From assembly GCA_943355025.1 (NCBI GenBank), contig CALRDW010000011.1, forward strand, positions 1 to 33,476: a DNA stretch of 33,476 bases, in the 5' to 3' direction. Shown here one piece after another: positions 26,813-33,476 of this stretch. The translations under genes were made by a program, and so were the position numbers. Position 1 is the stretch's first letter. Each line of letters opens with the position of its first letter. Origin of the DNA: Candidatus Magasanikiibacteriota bacterium. Lineage in GTDB: Bacteria; Patescibacteriota; Patescibacteriia; Magasanikbacterales; 2-02-FULL-50-9b. The notes beneath the pieces were generated by a model. That model had not been told where the DNA came from. It did no database searches and saw nothing but the letters and a program-made list of their open reading frames with translations.

Positions 26813-27619
26813 ATGAACAAAACAAAACAAATTGGTATTATTGGTGCTGGTATGGTGGGCGGGGCCTCACAGCGCTATTTTGAAAAAGCCGGTTTTCCGA
26901 CGCTTGTTTACGATCCTCCTAAGGGTTTTGACGACGTATCGGTGCTCGAGCGCGCTGACTTTATTTTTGTGTGTGTTCCAACGCCCTACGACGAAGAAAA
27001 GGGTGGTTTTGATTTGAGTTTTGTTGATGCTGCGTTCAAGCTGATTCCTGATGGAAAAATTGTCGTTATCAAATCAACAATTTTGCCAGGAACAACCGAA
27101 GAATTCCAGAAAAAATATCCGAATTTGAAAGTTTTGTTCAACCCAGAATTCTTGACCGAAGTTACCGCTGATCAGGACATGAATTTTCCAGACCGTCAGA
27201 TTGTTGGTTATACGAAGGAAAGTTACACGGTCGCCGGTGACATTATGCAGATTTTGCCGCTCGCACCGATTGAACGAATTATTCCTGCAACTGCGGCAGA
27301 AATGGTAAAATATTACGGCAACACGTGGTTCTCTGTTAAGGTTGTTTTTGCAAACCAAATGTATGATATTTGCAAAAAACTTGGAGTTGAATATGATCAG
27401 GTGATGGATGCAGCGTCCGCAGACAAGCGAATTGGCCGCTCGCATCTCCAAATATTCCACAAAGGATATCGAGGGTATGGCGGTAAATGCTTGCCAAAAG
27501 ATACTCGCGCACTTATTCAGCTCGGCGACCGCCTTGGAGTTTCGCTTGATTTGCTTAAAGCTGCCGAAGCCATCAATAATAAATTAGTGAATCAGGGCAA
27601 TCTTGACGCGGATCGTTAA
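26813..27619 (+). CDS. UDP-glucose/GDP-mannose dehydrogenase family protein lacking an obvious C-terminal UDP-binding domain
   Basis: IGIIGAGMVGG Rossmann motif. VFVCVPTP-type motif 'FIFVCVPTPYDEEKGG'. KSTILPGTTE, NPEFLTE, and catalytic 'YRGYGGKCLPKDTRAL'. Only about 268 aa. Confidence 0.85.
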   Translation: MNKTKQIGIIGAGMVGGASQRYFEKAGFPTLVYDPPKGFDDVSVLERADFIFVCVPTPYDEEKGGFDLSFVDAAFKLIPDGKIVVIKSTILPGTTEEFQKKYPNLKVLFNPEFLTEVTADQDMNFPDRQIVGYTKESYTVAGDIMQILPLAPIERIIPATAAEMVKYYGNTWFSVKVVFANQMYDICKKLGVEYDQVMDAASADKRIGRSHLQIFHKGYRGYGGKCLPKDTRALIQLGDRLGVSLDLLKAAEAINNKLVNQGNLDADR

Positions 27620-27643
27620 TTCTTGGAACAAATTCTCAAAACT

Positions 27644-28552
27644 ATGCGCTACGTTGTAACCGGCGGTGCCGGATTTATCGGTTCTACACTTGTTGAAGCA
27701 TTGCTTGGCGCGGGTAATGAGGTTGTTATTCTGGATAATTTTGAGACAGGGAAGCGCGAACGCGTTCCAGCAAGCGCGACGCTTGTTGAAGGTTCAATTA
27801 CAGATTACGAAACGTGCATACAGGCATTCGCGGGTAGCGATGGTGTGTTTCACACAGCGGCAATTCCTCGTATGCCGTATTCGATTGAGCATCCACGTGA
27901 AACAAATGAAGTAAATGCGAACGGCACGCTTACCGTATTACTTGCGGCGCGCGACGCAGGCGTTAAACGTGTTGTGTATTCCGCTTCGTCGAGCGCATAT
28001 GGCGTTCAGGATTCTCTGCCGTTTGTTGAAACGATGACCGCACGACCGATGAGTCCATACGGATTACAGAAGTTTATCGGCGAAGAGTATGCGCGATTAT
28101 TTTCATCGCTCTATGGACTCGAAACCGTTTCGCTTCGGTATTTCAACGTGTATGGGGGCAAATTTCAGTCAGCGGATGGTTCATATCCTCTCGTCATCGC
28201 ATTATTTTTAGCTCAAATTGAAGCGGGGAAAAAAATGACGCTCACGGGCGATGGAGAATTTAAACGAGATTTTACACATGTGAGCGATGTTGTGCGCGCA
28301 AATATGCGTGCGATGACAGCGCCGAGCGTCGGTAATGGCGAAGTTATTAATATCGGGGCGGGCCATAGCTATTCAATGAAGGAGGTCGCGGCGCTTGTTG
28401 GCGGTGAAACAGAATTTATTCCAGAGCGTGCGGGCGATCCACGGGCAACACTTGCGGATAATTCAAAGGCACGTGAATTACTTGGATGGGTGCCGGAAGT
28501 TACGCTTGAAGAAGGGATTGCGGATCTTAAAAGGATCCATGGTTTGAAATAA
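27644..28552 (+). CDS. NAD-dependent sugar-nucleotide epimerase/dehydratase (extended SDR, UDP-glucose 4-epimerase-like)
   Basis: MRYVVTGGAGFIGSTLVEALL, YSASSSAYG, MSPYGLQKFIGEEY, SLRYFNVYG. The ORF-track start at 27623 uses a TTG; ATG at 27644 fits the family. Confidence 0.9.
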   Translation: MRYVVTGGAGFIGSTLVEALLGAGNEVVILDNFETGKRERVPASATLVEGSITDYETCIQAFAGSDGVFHTAAIPRMPYSIEHPRETNEVNANGTLTVLLAARDAGVKRVVYSASSSAYGVQDSLPFVETMTARPMSPYGLQKFIGEEYARLFSSLYGLETVSLRYFNVYGGKFQSADGSYPLVIALFLAQIEAGKKMTLTGDGEFKRDFTHVSDVVRANMRAMTAPSVGNGEVINIGAGHSYSMKEVAALVGGETEFIPERAGDPRATLADNSKARELLGWVPEVTLEEGIADLKRIHGLK

Positions 28553-28562
28553 CAGCGCTTCA

Positions 28563-28650
28563 ACATATACTCAAAAATAAAAACTATTACTTCTCAGGGG
28601 GAGATAAACGAGGAGCCCCCGTCGAAGTAATAGTTTTTTTGAGTATACGT
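28563..28650. terminator. Very long inverted repeat / bidirectional terminator between convergent genes
   Basis: ACATATACTCAAAAA(taa)AAACTATTACTTC pairs with GAAGTAATAGTTTTTTTGAGTATACGT, with inner GGGGG/CCCCC. T-rich tracts on both strands. Confidence 0.85.
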
Positions 28651-28668
28651 TCATTCGGGTGCTATACT
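28639..28668 (+). promoter_or_regulatory. Candidate promoter overlapping the terminator's right arm
   Basis: TTGAGT (28639-28644), 18 nt ending in TGC, TATACT (28663-28668). ATG at 28678. Confidence 0.5.
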
Positions 28669-28734
28669 GTCCCCGATATGCTTCCAAATTTTCAGGAGTT
28701 GCTGTTGGGTGATTGTAGTGTTGGTGCGAAGAAT

Positions 28735-29175
28735 TTATTTTTTTTCTGTCGTACACACGTGGTGCTCACCGATAATTTCAAAGGTGAGCCAGAGAATCGG
28801 GCGGCCGGCAAGAAGCGAGGCGATTTTTTCTGCCCACTCAATTACAACAAGACATGATGAATCGTTAAAAAAATCTTCAGCACCAATCGCCGCAAGCTCG
28901 TCCGCGCTTTCAAGTCGATACGCATCTATGTGGACAAGTGTTTCAATTCCACGAATCGCGCGCGGCAATTCATAGGGCTGCATGAGGGTAAATGTCGGTG
29001 ACACGATGGTTTCGGAAACACCAAGAGCTGCACCGAGCGCTTTTACAAATGTTGTTTTTCCTGCGCCAACAGGCCCGCTGAGCGCTAAAATCATGCCAGG
29101 CTCGAGGGAATTTATAAGTTTCTCAGCAAACGCTGAGGTATCAGCGAGCGTTAAAAGTTTGCGGTGTGTATTCAT
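28735..29175 (-). CDS. tsaE: tRNA threonylcarbamoyladenosine biosynthesis ATPase TsaE
   Basis: Walker A 'LALSGPVGAGKTTFVKALG', 'VSPTFTLMQPYE', 'LVHIDAYRLESADELAAIGAEDFF', 'LVVIEWAEKI'. Confidence 0.92.
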   Translation of the reverse strand: MNTHRKLLTLADTSAFAEKLINSLEPGMILALSGPVGAGKTTFVKALGAALGVSETIVSPTFTLMQPYELPRAIRGIETLVHIDAYRLESADELAAIGAEDFFNDSSCLVVIEWAEKIASLLAGRPILWLTFEIIGEHHVCTTEKK

Positions 29176-29183
29176 ACACAAAC

Positions 29184-29189
29184 ATTCTA
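29184..29189 (-). promoter_or_regulatory. Candidate leaderless-type -10 for tsaE
   Basis: Minus strand TAGAAT then gtttgtgt ATG (8 nt). No clear -35. Confidence 0.4.
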
Positions 29190-29207
29190 CCAGGGGCAGT
29201 CACTCTG

Positions 29208-29216
29208 TGCTATACT
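29208..29216 (+). promoter_or_regulatory. Extended -10 (TGC TATACT) for the small membrane protein
   Basis: TGCTATACT, 11 nt, ATG 29228. Same element as at 3036 and 28660. Confidence 0.55.
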
Positions 29217-29227
29217 GCAGAGCAGAT

Positions 29228-29668
29228 ATGTGGACCACGTTCCTCCTCAAACTTGGCGGCGCACTACTTTCAATTTTTGCGACTGCAAATATTGCGGATT
29301 GGTTTTTTAGTGGTTCAAAGTGGGCACATAAATACTATGCAGCGTTCCCAGAAATTTGGCGACCGCTCGGCGAGCATGCGGGCAGTGGCGAAGAAGGCCG
29401 CGTAATTCGCTCCGCGATTTTCCTTGGTTTTGAATTTGCATTTGCGTTTGTGCTTTTCTATCTTTTTTTTCAGCCCGGCGTTGTGTTTTCATCGCCACTC
29501 ACACGCGGCCTTGCTGTCGGACTCATACTCTGGCTGCTCATTCCCGTTCCACTCCTCCTTACCCAGCATCTGTTCATTAAGTATCACAAGGTGAGCACAC
29601 TGGGCCATTTGGCAACGTGGTATGTAAAACTCACGGCTGCGAGTCTCATAATGGCATTCATGTTTTAA
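29228..29668 (+). CDS. Hypothetical polytopic membrane protein
   Basis: MWTTFLLKLGGALLSIFATANIADWFFSG... with several hydrophobic helices. Start set by the promoter element, not the longer ORF-track start. Confidence 0.7.
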   Translation: MWTTFLLKLGGALLSIFATANIADWFFSGSKWAHKYYAAFPEIWRPLGEHAGSGEEGRVIRSAIFLGFEFAFAFVLFYLFFQPGVVFSSPLTRGLAVGLILWLLIPVPLLLTQHLFIKYHKVSTLGHLATWYVKLTAASLIMAFMF

Positions 29669-29672
29669 TTCT

Positions 29673-29987
29673 ATGACCGAGCTCCTTCATCAAAATATTA
29701 TTTCGCTTTTCGGCCTTTCGCGTGCGAGCACGGGCGCGAAAAATCAGCTGCTGAGCCGATTAGTCGAGCTGGTTGAAAAACGCGTGCTCGTAATTATTTT
29801 GGATCGCTTAACACCTGAGCAGCAGGAGGACTTTTTGCGGATACTCGATAATGGCACGGACGAGGATCGCACAATTTTTTTGGGACAACATGTTCCGGAT
29901 GTTGGGCACCTCATTGATGACGAAGTGAATAAAATTAAATTACAAGCACGCACATTCGGTGCGCAATACGCTCCTCAGGCTGCATAA
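29673..29987 (+). CDS. Small conserved hypothetical protein (DUF5663-like)
   Basis: MTELLHQNIISLFGLSRASTGAKNQLLSRLVELVEKRVLVIILDRLTPEQQEDFLRILDNGTDEDRTIFLGQHVPDVGHLIDDEV. Family recalled, not searched. Confidence 0.6.
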   Translation: MTELLHQNIISLFGLSRASTGAKNQLLSRLVELVEKRVLVIILDRLTPEQQEDFLRILDNGTDEDRTIFLGQHVPDVGHLIDDEVNKIKLQARTFGAQYAPQAA

Positions 29988-29990
29988 CTT

Positions 29991-32900
29991 ATGACACACG
30001 AAATTCCAGACTCATCAGAAAATTTACTCGAGGCTCCAATACAATTAGAGGGGGAAGAAGGGCAGGACGGATATATGGAGCCGGATTTAAATCCTGCGGA
30101 TCACATTGTTGACGGCGTTGACGTTCCGCTCAAACAAAAATCGATAAATGAGATTAAGCGTGAGGAGCGGACAGAGCTCACACGTCGTTCGCCGCAGTAT
30201 ACAGAAATTGTGAGTGACTGGATGGAGTATGTTGTTATTCCACAGCGGGACGATGCCCAGAAAGATCTTTTCCTGCTGCAACTCAGCGCCCGAAAAAATG
30301 ATGTGGCAGCGCGTCAATTTCTGGCTGACGTCGCTGGTTGGGATGATGGTGAATGGCGGAGCAGCATGTGGTTTCAGCGATATACAGATCGCGCGGTGCA
30401 TCGCCAGCTTGGCAAACTTTTGTCACTGCCAGAAGATGAGCTGATTAAGCACGTTGAGCGCGATGTGCAGCTTATTGAGCACGTGGACAAATGGGAAGGG
30501 GCTCAAGATAAAATTTCGCGCGCAAAGTATACGCAGCATTATGTTCGCGCTGTTGCCCTTCAAGAGCTGCCAATAATTCTTGAGGGTCTCAACCGTCACG
30601 AGCTTGGAAAACGCGTGCTTGCGTATATTAATTCCGCGCCGCACAGCGGACAAACGGAAAGCGCTGCACGCGCGAATCTTGAGTTTGAGAATCCGCCGGC
30701 TCCAGAAACTCGTCTTGCCCGCGCAGCAAACCAAATTCGTCGGTCAGAGCTTCCGCACCATGCAGATAATGCCGAAAAAAATCAGCGCGGCGACACAGTT
30801 AAATTGTGGGTAACGGTTGATGAAAACGGGAAACTACATCGCGATGATGCGACACTTGTTGAAAAAGGTGCCGCACGGATAGTTCGTTTTAAATTTCGTG
30901 ATGCGAAAACTCCGCTTGCACCGGGCTCGTATTTATTAGTTTTGCGTGCAGAGGCAATTAATCCTATTCCGGGCACTGTAGGCGGCGTCGAATTTCAATT
31001 TATTGCAGATCGCGACTTTTTTCACACTGGCCAAACGACGCGGCCGATCGGCTTTATGCGTGATGCGCGCGGTGGTTTACAATATATTTTGGCGGATGGA
31101 TCGAGCGCGCTTTTGCCGCCAGCGCATTGGGGTGAGGTAAATAGAAACGTAGGAAAGTTACGCGATACTGGGCGTTGCGACGACGGAACATTTCCGCTCA
31201 TTCGCGTTGTACGCGAAACGAACAAGGAAATGATTGCACAACCTGTTTCTGAAAACGAAATGCAGTATCGACAGCAACTTGACGAGGTGCTTGCTCAGTA
31301 TGCAATGCCGCCTGAAGGCCGTGAAAATTATTGGTTTTCAAAAGGAAATAAGTGGCCACCTGGGTTTCATTCCGATGTACTCACCCGCGAACTTCGTGGC
31401 GGGCAGTCGTTTCGAGAAAATGCACGCGAACTTATAAAAAAGAATACAGAAGAATTTCCAATTCCAATGGTCGTGAGCATGAAGGCCGGACAAATTTCGC
31501 GCGGTTTTCAGAGAGTTATTGCAGGTTTTGAGGCTGAAGCAGAAAAAGACCAGGTCAATTTGGTACTCACGCGTGCAGCAAAAGACGCCGAACGTGCGTT
31601 TAACGCGATATCTCATGCACGCAATAGCGGCATGGATTTGCCAGTTGCGGTCGAGCAGGCATATTTTGATGAGTACGTCCGGTTCTTTACATTGCTTCAC
31701 CAGTTTGATGAGCAATATAAGGGTCAAAACCGACCACTGTTTTTTTCGTCAGACCTTGATGGCGAAACGTCAATCCAATTGTTCAACTCAGTCGGAATTC
31801 ATACCCTCGTTGTGCCATTCGTGCCAGACAATAGTCGAGTGCAGCGGGGGAAATATGCCGCATATATTGAACGAGCAGTTCATGTTGACGCGCACCATGG
31901 TAGCGGCAAACTGATTATCCCTGAGGGACATGCGTATCGAAATGCGGATGGCGAACAGGAAATTTTGCCACAAGGAGTCAGTGTTGTGCTCGACGAGAAC
32001 CTTCCTGATTTTAATTCAGCTGTTGGTGCAACAGAATCATTTCTACAGGACCTTGGATTCTTGAGCATGGACATGGAGCACAATGCAGATCCACTGGTCC
32101 GTGCGCGGTTCTATCTCATTCGGTTTGTTGATGCGATTGATTCGCATTCAGGCCCTCTGGCAACAAAAAATGGTCGTGCGCGCGTGTTCAATGGCGACTT
32201 ATCGAAACCGTATGACACACGTGTAGATTATCGTCGGAGCATTTACGGCCTGAGCGATAATGTTCTTAACACACCAGAAATTGGCCGCGCTGACTTGGTT
32301 GCACAATTTTTTGACGCGGTTGTTCCAGGAATTGAAGCGCAAATTTTAAAAGAAGATGCGATGCAGGGCAAAAAAAATATGGATCCAGACGTGGGGCCAC
32401 TGTGGCGACGCGTGCTCGAACGACTGGTTGATGTTGACGCGCTTGATTGGATTGAAAAAAATGCTGCACCAGAAGACACACCAAGCATAACAAAAGAAGC
32501 GAATTTCAAATACGACATGTCGATTTGTGGGATGCACAATTTGATTGAAGGAGGCTTTGTTGCGCAAACACGCTTTGGTAAAACACTGTTCGATCCATTC
32601 GGCTTCGTACCGTCGCGTGGCATGGCGCCGTTTACTGTTGGAGCGAATCCTGTGTATGGACTGCCACAGTTTGATGCGTTCATAAGTTATAACCTTGAGG
32701 GAAAGATGTGTTCAATTATTGTTTCGGGCGACAATCTTGACGCACAAGGCAATCCAATTCTTATTCCCCATGATTTACTCATGAACAGTTCGGGGACTGG
32801 CCAAAAGGTAACACGAATTATTGGTGGTGTTATGGCGGTTATGAATCAATCATCGCGCGATCGTTTGACAGGTATCGAAGAACTTCTACGTGCTGTTCAT

Positions 32901-33476
32901 GCGCGGCTGGAGGGTGGACGTCCGGGCGAATTGCCACGAGGTCTTCAAAATATGCTCGACATTGAGCACGGAATTGATATCCAAACACGAAAAGCAAGCT
33001 CAGCAACACCGCTCGAAGTTTATAAAAAATATCGCAAGTGGGCTCGCAATCTGACACCGCACGATATTGCAGCAAGAAAATCGCATGATGCGGAGCGGCG
33101 GGCAGGGCGCGGCCCCGCGGCTTCGCAGAAAGAGCGTGCAGCTACAGAGACAATCCAAGAGGAGACTCGTCACGCAAAACCTCAGGAATTGGCGCCGCCT
33201 GAAGAAAGCCACACTGAAAACATTTCAGTTCACAGTCCAATTAGAAAGGCGATTGATGCTCTCCGTAAACCAGAAACGCGCGAGACAGTGCGATCAAAAG
33301 AATTACGTATTGAACTCGCTGGACTCGTTGAACAAGCATCCCGCAGGCGCTTGTCGGGAGTGAGCGACGAGGAACTTGATCGATTGACGCATGAGATTGA
33401 AGCTGCCAAACGCTTCATGATTGAGGATGCACGATATTTAATCGGACGAGGAGCACAACAACGATTGAAAACAACC
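29991..33476 (+). CDS. Giant protein of unknown function (at least 1162 aa, 3' truncated by window edge)
   Basis: Continuous frame from ATG 29991 (MTHEIPDSSENLLEAPIQLEGEEGQDGYMEPDLNPADHIVDG...) with no stop found by manual translation to the window end (...RYLIGRGAQQRLKTT). It starts 3 nt after the upstream stop. Not in the ORF track. Confidence 0.85.
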   Translation, partial: MTHEIPDSSENLLEAPIQLEGEEGQDGYMEPDLNPADHIVDGVDVPLKQKSINEIKREERTELTRRSPQYTEIVSDWMEYVVIPQRDDAQKDLFLLQLSARKNDVAARQFLADVAGWDDGEWRSSMWFQRYTDRAVHRQLGKLLSLPEDELIKHVERDVQLIEHVDKWEGAQDKISRAKYTQHYVRAVALQELPIILEGLNRHELGKRVLAYINSAPHSGQTESAARANLEFENPPAPETRLARAANQIRRSELPHHADNAEKNQRGDTVKLWVTVDENGKLHRDDATLVEKGAARIVRFKFRDAKTPLAPGSYLLVLRAEAINPIPGTVGGVEFQFIADRDFFHTGQTTRPIGFMRDARGGLQYILADGSSALLPPAHWGEVNRNVGKLRDTGRCDDGTFPLIRVVRETNKEMIAQPVSENEMQYRQQLDEVLAQYAMPPEGRENYWFSKGNKWPPGFHSDVLTRELRGGQSFRENARELIKKNTEEFPIPMVVSMKAGQISRGFQRVIAGFEAEAEKDQVNLVLTRAAKDAERAFNAISHARNSGMDLPVAVEQAYFDEYVRFFTLLHQFDEQYKGQNRPLFFSSDLDGETSIQLFNSVGIHTLVVPFVPDNSRVQRGKYAAYIERAVHVDAHHGSGKLIIPEGHAYRNADGEQEILPQGVSVVLDENLPDFNSAVGATESFLQDLGFLSMDMEHNADPLVRARFYLIRFVDAIDSHSGPLATKNGRARVFNGDLSKPYDTRVDYRRSIYGLSDNVLNTPEIGRADLVAQFFDAVVPGIEAQILKEDAMQGKKNMDPDVGPLWRRVLERLVDVDALDWIEKNAAPEDTPSITKEANFKYDMSICGMHNLIEGGFVAQTRFGKTLFDPFGFVPSRGMAPFTVGANPVYGLPQFDAFISYNLEGKMCSIIVSGDNLDAQGNPILIPHDLLMNSSGTGQKVTRIIGGVMAVMNQSSRDRLTGIEELLRAVHARLEGGRPGELPRGLQNMLDIEHGIDIQTRKASSATPLEVYKKYRKWARNLTPHDIAARKSHDAERRAGRGPAASQKERAATETIQEETRHAKPQELAPPEESHTENISVHSPIRKAIDALRKPETRETVRSKELRIELAGLVEQASRRRLSGVSDEELDRLTHEIEAAKRFMIEDARYLIGRGAQQRLKTT

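Noticed and set aside
28982-29227. N-terminal extension of the small membrane protein in the ORF track
   Set aside because: The extension runs antisense through tsaE. The promoter element and hydrophobic N-terminus support ATG 29228.
1-33476. tRNA/rRNA genes, transposases, integrases, toxin-antitoxin or defence systems
   Set aside because: None recognised on either strand by motif reading. A tRNAscan-SE/Infernal and HMM run would be needed to exclude cryptic cases.

Overview
The window looks like a dense, coding-rich stretch of a Patescibacteria (CPR)-like bacterial genome using standard TGA stops. That placement is an inference from gene style: an ECF sigma/DUF5667-like pair, many O-antigen-ligase-like genes, SD-poor starts, and a surface protein with 'VYAVEPNGKLRWL' motifs. 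The theme is cell-envelope biogenesis. It contains two SD-led cysteine-rich lipoproteins (one with MopE-type CDGLDNNCDGKIDE repeats, one with a very acidic linker), five O-antigen ligase/Wzy_C-like membrane proteins (several with probable C-terminal TPRs), and four GT4-like glycosyltransferases. It also contains a C-terminally short UDP-sugar dehydrogenase, a sugar-nucleotide epimerase, a putative GHL15-like exported glycosidase, an HTH regulator, an ECF sigma factor with a DUF5667-like partner, and a 1230-aa exported surface protein. TsaE and small conserved proteins follow. The main points for follow-up are: (1) an uninterrupted open reading frame of at least 1162 codons at 29991..33476 that is absent from the supplied ORF track; (2) a recurring TGC-TATACT/TATCCT extended -10 placed 9-11 nt before ATG, implying mostly leaderless transcripts, against two SD-bearing lipoprotein genes; (3) a multi-helix, possibly bistable inverted-repeat cluster upstream of the surface-protein gene; (4) very long-stem terminators, some abutting or overlapping promoters; (5) a terminator embedded in the antisense coding sequence of a convergent gene. 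No tRNA, rRNA, CRISPR array or transposase was recognised. All coordinates and helices were read by eye, without folding or database searches.
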